Shown here in pieces: positions 1 to 10,575 of a stretch of 64,000 nt of DNA. This stretch comes from Roseateles sp. (lineage in GTDB: Bacteria > Pseudomonadota > Gammaproteobacteria > Burkholderiales > Burkholderiaceae_C), in assembly GCF_019237615.1 (NCBI RefSeq), contig NZ_JAFAGT010000108.1, forward strand, positions 1 through 64,000. The letters are read 5' to 3'. The number at the start of each line of letters is the position of its first letter. Position 1 is the stretch's first letter. Made by a program: the position numbers and the translations under genes. The notes under the pieces were generated by a model. That model was not told the DNA's origin. It worked only from the letters and a program-made list of their open reading frames with translations, and ran no database searches.

Positions 1-1859
1 GCCGCGTTGAACACGCCTTCTTCCTCGAAGGCGCTCCACGCGTCGGCGCTCAGCAGCTCGGCCCACTTGTAGCTGTAGTATCCCGCCGCGTAGCCGCCGG
101 CGAAGACATGCGAGAAGCTGTGCTGGAAGCGGTTGAAGGCGGGCGGGACCAGCACGGCGACCTCGGCGCGCACCTCGTCCAGCACCCGCTGCACGTCGGC
201 CTCGGAGCCCGGCTCGCCGTGCAGGCGCATGTCGAACAGCGAGAACTCGATCTGGCGCAGCGTCATCAGCCCGCTCTGGAAATTCTTGGCCGCGGTCATC
301 TTGTCGAACAGCTCGCGCGGCAGCGGCGCGCCGCTGTCCACATGGCCGCTGAGCTGGCTGAGGACGTCCCATTCCCAGCAGAAGTTCTCCATGAACTGGC
401 TGGGCAGCTCGACCGCGTCCCATTCCACGCCCGAGATGCCGGACACGCCCAGGTCGTCCACCTGCGTCAGCATGTGGTGCAGGCCATGGCCGAACTCGTG
501 GAAGAGGGTGATGACGTCGTCGTGGGTCAGCAGCGCAGGCTTGTCGCCGACCGGGGACGCGAAGTTGCAGGTCAGCAGCGCAACGGGCGTCTGCTGCTCG
601 CCGCTGGGCTTGAGCCAGCGGCTGCGCACCTCGTCCATCCATGCGCCGGGGCGCTTGCCGTTGCGGGCGTGCAGGTCGAGGTAGAACTGCGCGATGAGCT
701 GGCCGCCACGGCGCATCTCGTAGAACTTGACGGTCTCGTGCCAGACGGAGGCCCGGGCCTCGGAGATCGCCACGTCGAACAGCCGCTCGATGATGGAGAA
801 CAGGCCGGCGACGACCTTGGGTGCGGTGAAGTACTGCTTGACCGTCTGGTCGCTGAAGGCGTAGCGGGACTCCTTGAGCTTCTCGCTCCAGTAGGACACG
901 TCCCAGCTCTCCAGCGGCGCGCCCTTTGCAAACTCGCGCAGCTCGGCCAGGTCCTTTTCCGCGAAGGGCCGGGCACGCCTGGCCAGGTCGCGCAGGAAGC
1001 CGTTGACCTCGGCCGGCGAGGAGGCCATCTTGGGCGCCAGCGACACCTCGGCGAAGTTGGCATAGCCCAGCAGCGCGGCCTCCTCCTGGCGCAGCGCGAC
1101 GATCTCGCGCATCGCTGCCGTGTTGTCCCATTCGGGCTTGCCGGCCTCGCTGGCGCGGGTCACGTAGGCGCGGTACAGCGTCTCGCGCAGCTCGCGGTTC
1201 TCTGCGTACTGCATGACGGGCAGGTAGACCGGGAAATGCAGCGTGATCTTGTGGCCGCCGTCGTCCAGCCGGGTCGCGTCCAGCACATCTTGCGGCACAC
1301 CGGCCAGCTCGTCGGCGGAGGCCACGTGGCTCCAGCCGTCGGTGGCGTCCAGCACATGCTCGCTGAACTGCTGCTGCAGCTCGGCGCTGCGCTCCTGGAT
1401 GGCCGCATAGCGCTCGCGGGCCTCGCCCTGCAGCTCGGCGCCGGACAGGACGAAGTCGCGGATCGCATGCTTGAGCAGCTGCCGGCGCGGCGCGCTCAAG
1501 GCGGCGCCCTGCGCGGCCATGACGGCCTTGTACTTGGCGAACAGCGCCTCGTTGGCGCCCATCGCCGTGCTGAACTCGGTGACGGCCGGCAGCATCGCGT
1601 TGTAGGCCTCGCGCAGCGCCGGCGTGTCGGCCACGGCGTTGAGGTGGCCCACGGCGCCCCAGGCCGTGCCCAGGCGCTCCGTCGCCGTGTCGAGGATGCG
1701 CGACAGCGTGTCGTAGTCGGCCGGCGTCCCGGGCTTCACGGCTTCGTCCAGCGCGGCCCGCGCCGCGGTCAGCAACTGCTGGATGGCGGGCTGCACATGC
1801 TCGGGCGTGATGGCCGCGAAATCGGGCAGGGCGGCGGTGGACAGCAGCGGATTGGTCAT
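1..1859 (-). CDS. prlC: Oligopeptidase A (M3 family metallopeptidase), 3' end outside window
   Basis: Cytoplasmic zinc oligopeptidase that degrades short peptides, including cleaved signal peptides. About 619 codons are visible and the frame is still open at the left edge; the family is usually about 680 residues, so roughly the last 60 are missing. The M3 zinc motif HEFGH is at residues 454-458, followed by GLHHML. The N-terminus (MTNPLLSTAALPDF) is typical of OpdA/PrlC, with no signal peptide. The start codon lies 5 bp after the folD stop, so the two are probably cotranscribed. The large open frame on the opposite strand here is a GC shadow. Confidence 0.95.
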   Translation of the reverse strand, partial: MTNPLLSTAALPDFAAITPEHVQPAIQQLLTAARAALDEAVKPGTPADYDTLSRILDTATERLGTAWGAVGHLNAVADTPALREAYNAMLPAVTEFSTAMGANEALFAKYKAVMAAQGAALSAPRRQLLKHAIRDFVLSGAELQGEARERYAAIQERSAELQQQFSEHVLDATDGWSHVASADELAGVPQDVLDATRLDDGGHKITLHFPVYLPVMQYAENRELRETLYRAYVTRASEAGKPEWDNTAAMREIVALRQEEAALLGYANFAEVSLAPKMASSPAEVNGFLRDLARRARPFAEKDLAELREFAKGAPLESWDVSYWSEKLKESRYAFSDQTVKQYFTAPKVVAGLFSIIERLFDVAISEARASVWHETVKFYEMRRGGQLIAQFYLDLHARNGKRPGAWMDEVRSRWLKPSGEQQTPVALLTCNFASPVGDKPALLTHDDVITLFHEFGHGLHHMLTQVDDLGVSGISGVEWDAVELPSQFMENFCWEWDVLSQLSGHVDSGAPLPRELFDKMTAAKNFQSGLMTLRQIEFSLFDMRLHGEPGSEADVQRVLDEVRAEVAVLVPPAFNRFQHSFSHVFAGGYAAGYYSYKWAELLSADAWSAFEEEGVFNA

Positions 1860-1864
1860 GGTCA

Positions 1865-2725
1865 TCAGGCGGACTTGAGGCTTCGTTCCGCCGATTCAAG
1901 CGTGTTGACCAGCAGCATGGCAATGGTCATGGGGCCGACCCCACCGGGCACAGGTGTGATCCAGCCGGCCACGGCCTTCACGCCGTCGAAGTCCACGTCG
2001 CCGCAGAGCTTGCCCTCGTCGTTGCGGTTCATGCCGACGTCGATGACGACGGCGCCGGGCTTGACCATGTCGGCCGTCAGCACGTTGCGCTTGCCGACGG
2101 CGGCGACGATGACGTCGGCCTGGCGCGTCATCGCGCCCAGGTCGGCCGTGCCGCTGTGGCAGACCGTGACGGTGGCGTTCGCGGCCAGGAGCATCAGGGC
2201 CATGGGCTTGCCGACGATGTTGCTGCGGCCGATGACGACGGCATGCTTGCCCTTCAGGTTGCCCATGCCGATGCTCTCCAGCATCTTCATGCAGCCGTAG
2301 GGCGTGCAGGCCTTGAAGCCCGGCTCGCCCACCATCAGCGCGCCGGCGCTGGCGACGTGGAAGCCGTCGACGTCCTTGGCCGGCGAGATGGCCTCGATGA
2401 CCTTGTGGTCGTCGATGTGCTTGGGCAGCGGCAGCTGCACGAGGATGCCGTGGATGGTCGGGTCGTTGTTCAGCGCTTCAACGCGGGCCAGCAGCTCGGC
2501 CTCGGTCATGGAGGCGTCGTACTTCTCCAGGCGCGAGTGGATGCCGGCCTCTTCGCAGGCCTTGACCTTGTTGCGCACATAGACCTGGCTGGCCGGGTTG
2601 TCGCCCACGAGCACGACGGCGAGGCCGGGCTGGCGCCCCTTGGCGGTCAACGCTGCGGCGCGGGCGGCCGTTTCGGCGCGCAGCTGCTTGGAAAGGGCGA
2701 GGCCGTCGATCAGTTGGGCAGTCAT
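1865..2725 (-). CDS. folD: Bifunctional methylenetetrahydrofolate dehydrogenase / cyclohydrolase
   Basis: Interconverts 5,10-methylene-THF, 5,10-methenyl-THF and 10-formyl-THF in the cytosol, feeding purine and formyl-Met-tRNA synthesis. The 286 residues match the usual FolD length. Visible signatures are the substrate-site [14 protein letters not shown] with its catalytic Lys, the QLPLPKHID segment, the Rossmann region [12 protein letters not shown], and the C-terminal [15 protein letters not shown] chose the ATG giving MTAQLIDG rather than one 21 codons upstream, which would put the start inside the preceding hairpin. It follows a terminator-like hairpin after the response regulator gene and precedes prlC by 5 bp. 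Confidence 0.97.
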   Translation of the reverse strand: MTAQLIDGLALSKQLRAETAARAAALTAKGRQPGLAVVLVGDNPASQVYVRNKVKACEEAGIHSRLEKYDASMTEAELLARVEALNNDPTIHGILVQLPLPKHIDDHKVIEAISPAKDVDGFHVASAGALMVGEPGFKACTPYGCMKMLESIGMGNLKGKHAVVIGRSNIVGKPMALMLLAANATVTVCHSGTADLGAMTRQADVIVAAVGKRNVLTADMVKPGAVVIDVGMNRNDEGKLCGDVDFDGVKAVAGWITPVPGGVGPMTIAMLLVNTLESAERSLKSA

Positions 2726-2739
2726 CTTTGAACTCCAGA

Positions 2740-2769
2740 AATGCAAAGAGGCCGCAAGCAGCGGCCTCT
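2740..2769 (-). terminator. Rho-independent terminator after the FixJ-like regulator gene
   Basis: A perfect 9-bp inverted repeat (agaggccgc / gcggcctct, 2747-2755 and 2761-2769) with a 5-nt loop. Read on the minus strand it is followed by a T-rich stretch. It lies between the regulator stop (2786) and the folD start (2725), so it should end or attenuate the sensor/regulator transcript. Confidence 0.7.
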
Positions 2770-2785
2770 GTGAGATGCGGGTGGT

Positions 2786-3409
2786 TTATGCCTTCGCCGT
2801 CGCACCGAGTGCGATCTTCAGCAGATCGGCCACGGTGTTGGCGTTGAGCTTTTCCATGATGTTGGCGCGGTGCGCCTCCACCGTCTTGATGCTGATGCCC
2901 AGGTCGTCGGCGATCTGCTTGTTCAGGCGGCCGGCGACGATGCGCTCCAGCACCTGGGCCTCGCGCGTCGTCAGGCGGGCCAGCAGCGCGTCGCGGCTGG
3001 CGGCTTCCTGGTGGCTGGAGAAGGCGTCGCGGGCCTGGTCCAGCATGCGCTCCACCAGGGCCAGCAGCTCTTCTTCCTTGAACGGCTTCTCGATGAAGTC
3101 CATCGCGCCCTTCTTCATCGTCTGCACCGCCATGGGCACGTCGCCGTGGCCGGTAATGAAGACGATGGGCAGTGGGCTCTTGCGTTCGATGAGGCGGTCC
3201 TGCAGCTCGAGGCCCGTCATGCCGTCCATGCGGATATCGGCAATCAGGCAGGCGACCTCGCGGGGGTCGTAGCGCGCCAGGAAGGATTCGGCCGAGTCAA
3301 AGCACTTGACCCGGTAGTCCTTGCCTTCGAGCAGCCATTGCAGGGAGTCGCGAACGGCCTCGTCGTCATCGACGACGTAGACATTGCCCTTCTTCGGGAT
3401 CAAGCTCAT
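2786..3409 (-). CDS. FixJ-family response regulator (receiver + LuxR-type HTH)
   Basis: A 207-residue DNA-binding response regulator. The receiver domain covers about residues 9-125: acidic pocket VDDDE near 13-17, phospho-acceptor Asp at about 58 (LIADIRMDGMTG), Thr in FITGHGD and Lys in EKPFKEEEL. The C-terminal LuxR/FixJ HTH (LTTREAQVLERIVAG, then NKQIADDLGISIKTVEAHR) occupies about 140-200. The ATG overlaps the stop of the upstream sensor kinase gene (ATGA), implying translational coupling and a cognate pair. It is divergent from the pyruvate dehydrogenase operon across a 187-bp gap. The signal sensed is not readable from sequence. Confidence 0.93.
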   Translation of the reverse strand: MSLIPKKGNVYVVDDDEAVRDSLQWLLEGKDYRVKCFDSAESFLARYDPREVACLIADIRMDGMTGLELQDRLIERKSPLPIVFITGHGDVPMAVQTMKKGAMDFIEKPFKEEELLALVERMLDQARDAFSSHQEAASRDALLARLTTREAQVLERIVAGRLNKQIADDLGISIKTVEAHRANIMEKLNANTVADLLKIALGATAKA

Positions 3410-5997
3410 GGTGCGGTGGGTTCGGTTCTCTGAGCGCTGCCGGAAGCACCCTGGGAGGCTTCCTGACGCAGTTGTTCTGAGGTGATGGTGACCGGGATCG
3501 TGAAGGCGAATCGGCACCCTACGACGAGAGAGCCATTGTAGAGGTTCTCGGCTTTTATCCTGCCCTGGTGGGACTCGACGATGGACCGGCATAACCCTAA
3601 CCCGATGCCAAGTCCGTCGGCCTTGGTCGAGAAGAAGGCCTCGTACATGCGGGCCAGCACTTCGTCGGGCAAACCCGGCCCCATGTCGGTCACGGAGAAC
3701 TCGATGTGGCCGCCCAGCTCCGCGCTGTGCTTGGGCACGATGCGCAACTCGATGTGGCGGCGCGATGTCGGCAGGGAGGCGTTGTCTATGGCCTCGGCGG
3801 CGTTCTTCAGCAGGTTCATCAGCACCTGCTCGATGAGGATGGGGTCCACCATCAGTTGCGGCAGGCGCTGGGCCACATAGGTATGGATGGCCACGTTGCG
3901 GCGGCGCAGCTCGATGCCGGCCAGCTCCACCGCGTCCTCGACGATGTCGGCCGCATGGGCTGGTTGGCGCTGCGGCTCGCTGCGCTTCACGAAGTTGCGG
4001 ATGCGGTGAATGATCTGGCCGGCGCGCTCCGCCTGCTTGGCGGTCTTGGTCAGCGCGGCCAGCAGTGCTTCCTTGTCGATGCTGTCGCTGCGCACGCGGC
4101 TGACCATGCCGTTGCAGTAGTTGGTGATGGCCGTCAGCGGCTGGTTCAGCTCGTGCGCCACGCTGGAGGCCATCTCGCCCATGGTCATCAGCCGGCTGGT
4201 GACCTGCGCCTTCTCGGCTTGCAGTGCGGCCTGGGCCTCGGCATGGCGGCGCATCGTGATGTCGGTGGCGATCAGCATCTGCGCCAGGCGGCCGTCGGTC
4301 CACTGCAGGTAGCGGGCGCGCACATCGAACCACATGGCCAGCGACTCGACGTAGACCTCGCGCGGGTCCGAGCCCATGTCGGTCAGCGCCTCGGCGGGCA
4401 GGCCGGAGTAGTCGTCCACCTCGTCGGACGCTTCGGGAAGGCCGCGGCGGCTGGTCGTGCCGACGAGCTGGCCGCCAGCAAGCAACGCGTGTCCTGCCGG
4501 ATCGGCGCCGAACCACAGGCGGTAGCTGCGGTTGGCGAACAGCAGTTCGGGCGGGTTGACCGACAGCACCGACACGGCCGCATCCAATCCCTCCAGCACG
4601 GTGGTGAAGCGCTCGTGCGAGGCCGACAGCTGGTCGCGCACGCGCTTGGCCTCGGTGATGTTGGTCATCGAGGTCATCCAGCCGGTCTGCTTGCCCTTGG
4701 TGTCCACCAGCGGCGACACATAGACGCGGGCGTCGAACTGGCTGGCGTCCTTGCGCTGGATCTTGACCTCGACGCCGCCCGAGGGGCTGCGGCCCTGCAG
4801 CTCCTGCTGCAGCAGGCGCGCGTTCTCCTCGCGCCGGTCCGTGGGCCAGAAGGGGTAGGGTGGCGTGCGGCCGACGAGGTCGGCCTCCGAGAAGCCCGTC
4901 ATTGCGCAGAAGGCCGGGTTCACGTAGGTGATGCGCGTCTCCATGTCCATGGCGCGCATGCCGGTCAGCATGGAGTTCTCCATGGCGCGGCGGAAGTTGG
5001 TCTCCAGCGTCAGTGCGTTCTGGATCTGCGTGCGGCGGCGCATGTGGCGCCAGGTGCCAAGCAGCATCCAGACCGTCAGGCCCGCCAGCGCCAGCACCAG
5101 CCAGAACAGCGCGTTGCTGATCAGGCCGATGGACGTGCGCCAACCCTGGCCGCGCAGCACCAGGCCGTTGAGCGCGGGCGCCAGCGGCACGTCGTGCAGC
5201 AGTGCGGCACGACGCAGCATCTGTCCGGGCATGGGCGTGACGGTGCTGGCGACGACCTGGTCGCGCGGCACGTCCAGCACCGCGATGCTGTGGCGGGTGG
5301 CCACCTCGCTGGGCACGTAGTAGCGCAGCAGCGTCTCGACGGTGTACTCCGCCACCAGCGCGCCGGCGAAGCCGCCGCGGTCGATCAGAGGGATGTGGAC
5401 CTGGAAGACGATGGCGCCGCTGGCATCGGGAAACGGCGGCGAATAGACCGGCTGGCGGCGCTCCTTGGCTGCCTCGAAGGCGATCTCGGGCGCGTTGGCG
5501 GGGCTGGGCGTGGGCATGGACGGGTCGCCGCCGTCCGCCGACATCAGGCCGTCGGTCTGGAAGCCCGCTGCGCCGACGCTGCTGCGGCGCTCGCGCTTGG
5601 CGCTCAGCCAGGTCACGTGCGTCAGCTCGGGCCGCTCGCGCGCGAAGGCCTGGGCCTGGACGGAGAACTCACGGGCGTCGATCTGCCGAGTGACCACCTC
5701 GCGCGCGATGCGCACCAGTTGCTCCTGGTTCTCGATCAGGCGCAGGCGGATCTGCTGCTGGGCGATCTCGGTGTCGCGCTTGACGGACTCGGTCTCGCGT
5801 TCGATTTCCTCGTTGCGCAGGTACCAGAAGGCCGAAATGATGGCCGCCAGGAACAGCAGCACCGAGATCAGCGGCCCGAGCGTGGCCAGGCGGTCCTGGC
5901 GTGACGGCGACTGCCGGAACCACCAGGTGGTGACCAGGCGACGCAGCGTCGCGATCCAGCGCTGACTGCGGTTGGGCGGGGCGGAAACAGGGGCCAT
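3406..5997 (-). CDS. Membrane PAS-domain sensor histidine kinase
   Basis: An 863-residue inner-membrane sensor kinase. One TM segment lies at about residues 42-66 and a second at about 300-322, enclosing a periplasmic sensor region of roughly 230 residues. Two cytoplasmic PAS regions follow (about 335-450, then a more divergent one). The HisKA box is MASSVAHELNQPLTAI with phospho-acceptor His at about 615. The HATPase has an N box NLLKNAAEAI and a G box GLGIGLGLCRSIVESHQG. The ELNQPLTAI style is that of DctB/FixL-type kinases. I see no evidence of haem binding, so I do not call it FixL. It is coupled to the FixJ-like regulator by a 4-bp overlap. Confidence 0.93.
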   Translation of the reverse strand: MAPVSAPPNRSQRWIATLRRLVTTWWFRQSPSRQDRLATLGPLISVLLFLAAIISAFWYLRNEEIERETESVKRDTEIAQQQIRLRLIENQEQLVRIAREVVTRQIDAREFSVQAQAFARERPELTHVTWLSAKRERRSSVGAAGFQTDGLMSADGGDPSMPTPSPANAPEIAFEAAKERRQPVYSPPFPDASGAIVFQVHIPLIDRGGFAGALVAEYTVETLLRYYVPSEVATRHSIAVLDVPRDQVVASTVTPMPGQMLRRAALLHDVPLAPALNGLVLRGQGWRTSIGLISNALFWLVLALAGLTVWMLLGTWRHMRRRTQIQNALTLETNFRRAMENSMLTGMRAMDMETRITYVNPAFCAMTGFSEADLVGRTPPYPFWPTDRREENARLLQQELQGRSPSGGVEVKIQRKDASQFDARVYVSPLVDTKGKQTGWMTSMTNITEAKRVRDQLSASHERFTTVLEGLDAAVSVLSVNPPELLFANRSYRLWFGADPAGHALLAGGQLVGTTSRRGLPEASDEVDDYSGLPAEALTDMGSDPREVYVESLAMWFDVRARYLQWTDGRLAQMLIATDITMRRHAEAQAALQAEKAQVTSRLMTMGEMASSVAHELNQPLTAITNYCNGMVSRVRSDSIDKEALLAALTKTAKQAERAGQIIHRIRNFVKRSEPQRQPAHAADIVEDAVELAGIELRRRNVAIHTYVAQRLPQLMVDPILIEQVLMNLLKNAAEAIDNASLPTSRRHIELRIVPKHSAELGGHIEFSVTDMGPGLPDEVLARMYEAFFSTKADGLGIGLGLCRSIVESHQGRIKAENLYNGSLVVGCRFAFTIPVTITSEQLRQEASQGASGSAQRTEPTAP

Positions 5998-6030
5998 GGG
6001 GGCAAATTATCCGGGCCGGCATCGAGTTGC

Positions 6031-6053
6031 TTGATTTCATAATAAGAAATCAA
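6031..6053. promoter_or_regulatory. AT-rich perfect inverted repeat between sensor kinase gene and aceE
   Basis: The arms ttgatttc (6031-6038) and gaaatcaa (6046-6053) are perfect 8-bp complements around a 7-nt AT spacer, in a very GC-rich background. It sits in the divergent intergenic region (5998-6184), 34 bp from the kinase start and 132 bp from the aceE start. The symmetry is what a dimeric regulator would bind. Which regulator binds it is unknown, though the adjacent FixJ-like protein is an obvious candidate. Confidence 0.45.
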
Positions 6054-6184
6054 TTCGCACCATTTGGGAACTTGAGCGGGCTATGAGACACTCCGCCGGC
6101 CCGGGGGTCGCAGTCCGGGTAGACCACCCGTCAGAAACTCAGTGCGTCGCCCGGCAGAGGCGAGCCAGATATAGGAGACCGGCC

Positions 6185-8896
6185 ATGTCCGCCCAGCCGC
6201 AAGACTTTCGAGGCGCCGCATCGAACGACGCCGACCCGCAGGAAACCAAGGAATGGCTGGATGCGCTGTCCGCCGTCATCGACCGTGAAGGCGCGGAGCG
6301 CGCGCATTTCCTGATCGAGGAGATCCTGGAGCACGCCCGCCAGCACAGTATCGACCTGCCGTTCTCGGCAACGACGGGCTACGTCAACACCATCGAGGCC
6401 GACGCGGAGGCGCGTTGCCCCGGCAACATCCAGATCGAGAAGCGCCTGCGCGCCTACATGCGCTGGAACGCGATGGCGATGGTGGTGCGCGCCAACCGGC
6501 TGCACCCCGCCGACGGCGGCGACCTGGGCGGCCACATCGGCTCGTTCGCGTCGGTGGCCAGCATGTTCGGTGCCGGCTTCAACCACTTCTGGCACGCGGC
6601 CAGCGAAGACCATGGCGGCGACTGCCTCTACATCCAGGGCCACAGCGCGCCCGGCATCTACGCCCGCGCCTACCTGGAAGGCCGCCTCAGCGAAGAGCAG
6701 CTCGACAACTTCCGACAGGAAGTCGACGGCAAGGGGCTGTCCAGCTACCCGCACCCCAAGCTGATGCCCAACTTCTGGCAGTTCCCGACCGTCAGCATGG
6801 GCCTGGGGCCGCTGATGGCGATCTACCAGGCGCGCTTCCTGAAGTACCTGCACGCCCGCGGCATCGCCAACACCGAGAACCGCAAGGTCTGGGCCTTCAT
6901 GGGCGACGGCGAGATGGACGAGCCGGAAAGCCTGGGCGCCATCGGCCTGGCCGTTCGTGAGAACCTCGACAACCTCGTGTTCGTCGTCAACTGCAACCTG
7001 CAGCGGCTGGACGGCCCGGTGCGTGGCAACGGCAAGATCATCCAGGAACTGGAAGGCGAGTTCCGCGGCGCCGGCTGGAACGTCATCAAGCTGATCTGGG
7101 GCAAGGGCTGGGACGAACTGCTGGCACGCGACAAGAGCGGCAAGCTGAAGCAGCTGATGATGGAGACGCTGGACGGCGACTACCAGGCCATGAAGGCCAA
7201 CGACGGCGCCTTCGTCCGCAAGAACTTCTTCGGCAAGTACCCCGAGACCGCCAAGCTCGTCGCCCACATGAGCGACGAGGAGATCTTCGATCTGCGCCGC
7301 GGCGGCCACGAGCCCGAGAAGGTCTATGCGGCCTTCCACCAGGCCCACAACAACACGACTGGCCAGCCCACCGTGCTGCTGGTCAAGACCGTCAAGGGCT
7401 ACGGCATGGGCAAGGCCGGTGAGGGCAAGAACACCGTCCACCAGACCAAGAAGCTGACGGACGAGGACATCAAGTACATCCGCGACCGTTTCAACATCCC
7501 GGTGCCGGACAGCGAACTGCCCAACATCCCGTATTACAAGCCGGCCGAAGACACGCCGGAGATGCGCTACCTGCACGAGCGCCGCCAGGCCCTGGGTGGC
7601 TACCTGCCCAGCCGCCGCGCCAAGGCCGACGAGCAGTTCAAGACGCCCGAGCTGGCCACCTTCCAGGCCGTGCTGGATCCGACGGCCGAGGGCCGCGAGA
7701 TCTCGACGACCCAGGCCTACGTACGCTTCCTGACGCAGCTGCTGCGCGACAAGGATATCGGCCCGCGCGTGGTGCCCATCCTCGTCGACGAGGCCCGTAC
7801 CTTCGGCATGGAAGGCCTGTTCCGCCAGATCGGCATCTACAACCCCAAGGGCCAGCTGTACACCCCGGTCGACAAGGACCAGGTCATGTACTACCGCGAG
7901 GACAAGGCCGGCCAGATCCTGCAGGAAGGCATCAACGAAGCGGGCGGCATGGCCAGCTGGATCGCCGCGGCGACGTCGTACTCGACGAACAACCGCGTGA
8001 TGATCCCGTTCTACGTCTACTACTCGATGTTCGGCTTCCAGCGCATCGGCGACCTGGCCTGGGCCGCCGGCGACATGCAGGCCCGCGGCTTCCTGCTGGG
8101 CGGCACGTCGGGCCGCACGACGCTCAACGGTGAAGGCCTGCAGCACGAGGACGGCCACAGCCACATCCTGGCCGGCACCATCCCCAACTGCGTGTCCTAC
8201 GACCCGACCTTCGCGCACGAAGTCGCGGTCATCATGCAGCGCGGCCTCAAGCGCATGGTGGAAGACCAGGAAAACGTCTTCTACTACATCACGCTGCTGA
8301 ACGAGAACTACCCGATGCCGGGCCTGAAGGCCGGCACCGAGGAGCAGATCCTGAAGGGCATGTACCTGCTGGAAGAGGCCGACGGCAGCAAGCAGGTCAG
8401 CGTCAATCTGCTGGGCTCCGGCACCATCCTGCGCGAGAGCCAGGCCGCCAAGCAGCTGCTGGAAGCGGACTGGGGCGTGGGCGCTCATGTGTGGAGCTGC
8501 CCGAGCTTCAACGAGCTGGCCCGCGACGGCCAGAACGCCGAGCGCTGGAACCTGCTGCACCCGACCGAGCTGGCCTGCGTGCCCTTCGTGACGCAGCAGC
8601 TGGGCCAGACCCGCGGCCCCGTCATCGCGTCCACGGACTACATGAAGAACTACGCGGAGCAGATCCGCGCCTTCGTGCCCAAGGACCGCACGTACAAGGT
8701 GCTGGGCACCGACGGCTTCGGCCGCAGCGATTTCCGCTCCAAGCTGCGCGAGCACTTCGAGATCAACCGCCACTACATCGTTGTCGCCGCGCTGAAGGCG
8801 CTGGCCGATGACGGCGCGGTGCCGAACGAGCGCGTGGCCGAGGCCATCGCGAAGTACGGCATCAACGCCGACAAGATCAATCCTCTGTACGCATAA
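6185..8896 (+). CDS. aceE: Pyruvate dehydrogenase E1 component, homodimeric type
   Basis: Thiamine-diphosphate E1 subunit of the pyruvate dehydrogenase complex: decarboxylates pyruvate and acetylates the E2 lipoyl arm. At 903 residues it is close to the 887 of E. coli AceE. The ThDP motif [10 protein letters not shown] and downstream [18 protein letters not shown] are clear, as are the [11 protein letters not shown] and QHEDGHSHI segments. I chose the ATG at 6185 (MSAQPQDF) because AGGAGA lies 7 bp upstream; the frame stays open 34 codons earlier but without a good ribosome site. It is first gene of aceE-aceF-lpdA, 17 bp before aceF. Confidence 0.97.
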   Translation: MSAQPQDFRGAASNDADPQETKEWLDALSAVIDREGAERAHFLIEEILEHARQHSIDLPFSATTGYVNTIEADAEARCPGNIQIEKRLRAYMRWNAMAMVVRANRLHPADGGDLGGHIGSFASVASMFGAGFNHFWHAASEDHGGDCLYIQGHSAPGIYARAYLEGRLSEEQLDNFRQEVDGKGLSSYPHPKLMPNFWQFPTVSMGLGPLMAIYQARFLKYLHARGIANTENRKVWAFMGDGEMDEPESLGAIGLAVRENLDNLVFVVNCNLQRLDGPVRGNGKIIQELEGEFRGAGWNVIKLIWGKGWDELLARDKSGKLKQLMMETLDGDYQAMKANDGAFVRKNFFGKYPETAKLVAHMSDEEIFDLRRGGHEPEKVYAAFHQAHNNTTGQPTVLLVKTVKGYGMGKAGEGKNTVHQTKKLTDEDIKYIRDRFNIPVPDSELPNIPYYKPAEDTPEMRYLHERRQALGGYLPSRRAKADEQFKTPELATFQAVLDPTAEGREISTTQAYVRFLTQLLRDKDIGPRVVPILVDEARTFGMEGLFRQIGIYNPKGQLYTPVDKDQVMYYREDKAGQILQEGINEAGGMASWIAAATSYSTNNRVMIPFYVYYSMFGFQRIGDLAWAAGDMQARGFLLGGTSGRTTLNGEGLQHEDGHSHILAGTIPNCVSYDPTFAHEVAVIMQRGLKRMVEDQENVFYYITLLNENYPMPGLKAGTEEQILKGMYLLEEADGSKQVSVNLLGSGTILRESQAAKQLLEADWGVGAHVWSCPSFNELARDGQNAERWNLLHPTELACVPFVTQQLGQTRGPVIASTDYMKNYAEQIRAFVPKDRTYKVLGTDGFGRSDFRSKLREHFEINRHYIVVAALKALADDGAVPNERVAEAIAKYGINADKINPLYA

Positions 8897-8913
8897 GCCG
8901 AGGGAGACAAGAC

Positions 8914-10560
8914 ATGGCATTGGTTGAAGTCAAGGTTCCCGACATCGGCGATTTCGACGAGGTCGGCGTCATCGAGGTGCTGGTCAAGGTCGGCGACACC
9001 GTCAAGGTCGAGCAGAGTCTCGTGACGGTGGAGAGCGACAAGGCGTCGATGGAGATCCCGTCGTCGCAGGCTGGCGTCGTCAAGGAGATCAAGGTCGTCG
9101 TGGGCGACAAGGTCAAGGAAGGCAGCGTGCTGGTGCTCGTGGAAGGCGAGGGCGTCGCTGCCGCCCCGGCCCCGGCCCCGGTTGCCGCCGCATCGGCGCC
9201 TGCGCCTGCTCCGGCCGCCGCTGCGCCGGCGCCGGTCGCCGGCGGCTCGGTCACCGTCGAGGTGCCGGACATCGGCGATTTCGACGAAGTGGCCGTCATC
9301 GAGCTGCTCGTGAAGGTCGGCGACACCGTCAAGGTGGAGCAGAGCCTGGTCACCGTCGAAAGCGACAAGGCCTCGATGGAGATCCCGTCGTCGACGGCGG
9401 GCGTCGTCGAGGAGCTGCTGGTCAAGGTCGGCGACAAGGTCAAGAAGGGCTCGGCGCTGGCGCGCGTGAAGGCGGCCGGCGGCGCTGCCGCGGCGCCCGC
9501 GCCTGCTGCGGCTGTACCGGCCGCCGCGCCCGCCCAGGCGTCGGCACCCGCGCCGGCCGAAGCCAAGGCTGCGACGCCCGCTGCTGCGCTGCCTGCGCAT
9601 CAACCAACGTCCCCCACGGGCCAGCTGCCCCATGCCTCGCCCAGCATCCGCAAGCTGGCGCGCGAGCTGGGCGTGCCGCTGGTCGAGGTGAAGGGCAGCG
9701 GCGCCAAGGGCCGCATCACCGAGGTGGACGTGCAGGGCTTCGTCAAGGCCGTCATGGCCGGCACGGTGCAGACCGCCGCGCAGAAGGCCGCAGGGCCCGC
9801 GGGCGCTGCCGCCACCGGCGGCGCGTTCCCGGGCCTGCTGCCCTGGCCCAAGGTGGACTTCGAGAAGTTCGGCGCCGTGGAGCGCAAGGAGCTGTCCCGC
9901 ATCAAGAAGATCTCGGGCGCGAATCTGCATCGCAACTGGGTGGTCATCCCGCACGTGACGAACCACGACGACGCGGACATCACCGAGCTGGAAGCCTTCC
10001 GCGTCCAGCTGAACAAGGAGAACGAGAAGGCCGGCATCAAGGTCACGATGCTCGCCTTCATGATCAAGGCGGCCGTCGCGGCGCTGAAGAAGTTCCCCGA
10101 GTTCAACAGCTCGCTGGACGGCGACACGCTGGTGCTGAAGAACTACTTCCACATCGGCTTCGCGGCCGACACGCCCAACGGTCTCGTCGTGCCTGTCATC
10201 AAGGACGCCGACAAGAAGGGCATCTTCCAGATCAGCGCCGAGATGTCGGAGCTGGCCAAGAAGGCCCGCGACGGCAAGCTGGGGCCGGCCGACATGAGCG
10301 GCGGCTGTTTCTCGATCTCGTCGCTGGGCGGCATCGGCGGCAAGTACTTCACGCCCATCATCAACGCGCCGGAAGTGGCCATCATGGGCGTCTGCAAGAG
10401 CTCGATGGAACCCGTGTGGGACGGCAAGGCCTTCGTGCCGCGCCTGATCCTGCCGCTGTCGCTGTCGTGGGACCACCGCGTCATCGACGGCGCGGCTGCG
10501 GCGCGCTTCAACGTCTACTTCGCGTCGCTGCTGTCCGACTTCCGTCGGATCGCGCTGTAA
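8914..10560 (+). CDS. aceF: Dihydrolipoamide acetyltransferase (pyruvate dehydrogenase E2), two lipoyl domains
   Basis: The E2 core of the pyruvate dehydrogenase complex, transferring acetyl from lipoamide to CoA. In order: lipoyl domain 1 (residues 1-78, lipoyl-Lys about K43 in ESDKASME), an Ala/Pro linker, lipoyl domain 2 (about 112-190, Lys about K152), a second Ala/Pro linker, the peripheral subunit-binding domain (about 235-275, [13 protein letters not shown]), and the acyltransferase domain ending with catalytic His in [15 protein letters not shown]. The 548 residues and two lipoyl domains are typical of beta-proteobacteria (E. coli has three). AceF and LpdA share almost the same lipoyl domain. 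Confidence 0.97.
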   Translation: MALVEVKVPDIGDFDEVGVIEVLVKVGDTVKVEQSLVTVESDKASMEIPSSQAGVVKEIKVVVGDKVKEGSVLVLVEGEGVAAAPAPAPVAAASAPAPAPAAAAPAPVAGGSVTVEVPDIGDFDEVAVIELLVKVGDTVKVEQSLVTVESDKASMEIPSSTAGVVEELLVKVGDKVKKGSALARVKAAGGAAAAPAPAAAVPAAAPAQASAPAPAEAKAATPAAALPAHQPTSPTGQLPHASPSIRKLARELGVPLVEVKGSGAKGRITEVDVQGFVKAVMAGTVQTAAQKAAGPAGAAATGGAFPGLLPWPKVDFEKFGAVERKELSRIKKISGANLHRNWVVIPHVTNHDDADITELEAFRVQLNKENEKAGIKVTMLAFMIKAAVAALKKFPEFNSSLDGDTLVLKNYFHIGFAADTPNGLVVPVIKDADKKGIFQISAEMSELAKKARDGKLGPADMSGGCFSISSLGGIGGKYFTPIINAPEVAIMGVCKSSMEPVWDGKAFVPRLILPLSLSWDHRVIDGAAAARFNVYFASLLSDFRRIAL

Positions 10561-10575
10561 GAGGGGGGTGGACTC

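Noticed and set aside
108-2300. Large open frame on the plus strand opposite prlC/folD
   Set aside because: Low-complexity Arg/Ala/Gln/Gly-rich translation, antisense to two clear genes; GC-bias artefact. The same applies to the long antisense frames at 3706-5904, 8773-12342, 17598-19325, 20136-23612, 46541-48658 and 51012-53150 (upstream part).
3406-5997. Calling the sensor kinase FixL (oxygen-sensing haem protein)
   Set aside because: The PAS domains do not show a recognisable FixL haem-His motif, and the protein has a large periplasmic domain that FixL lacks.
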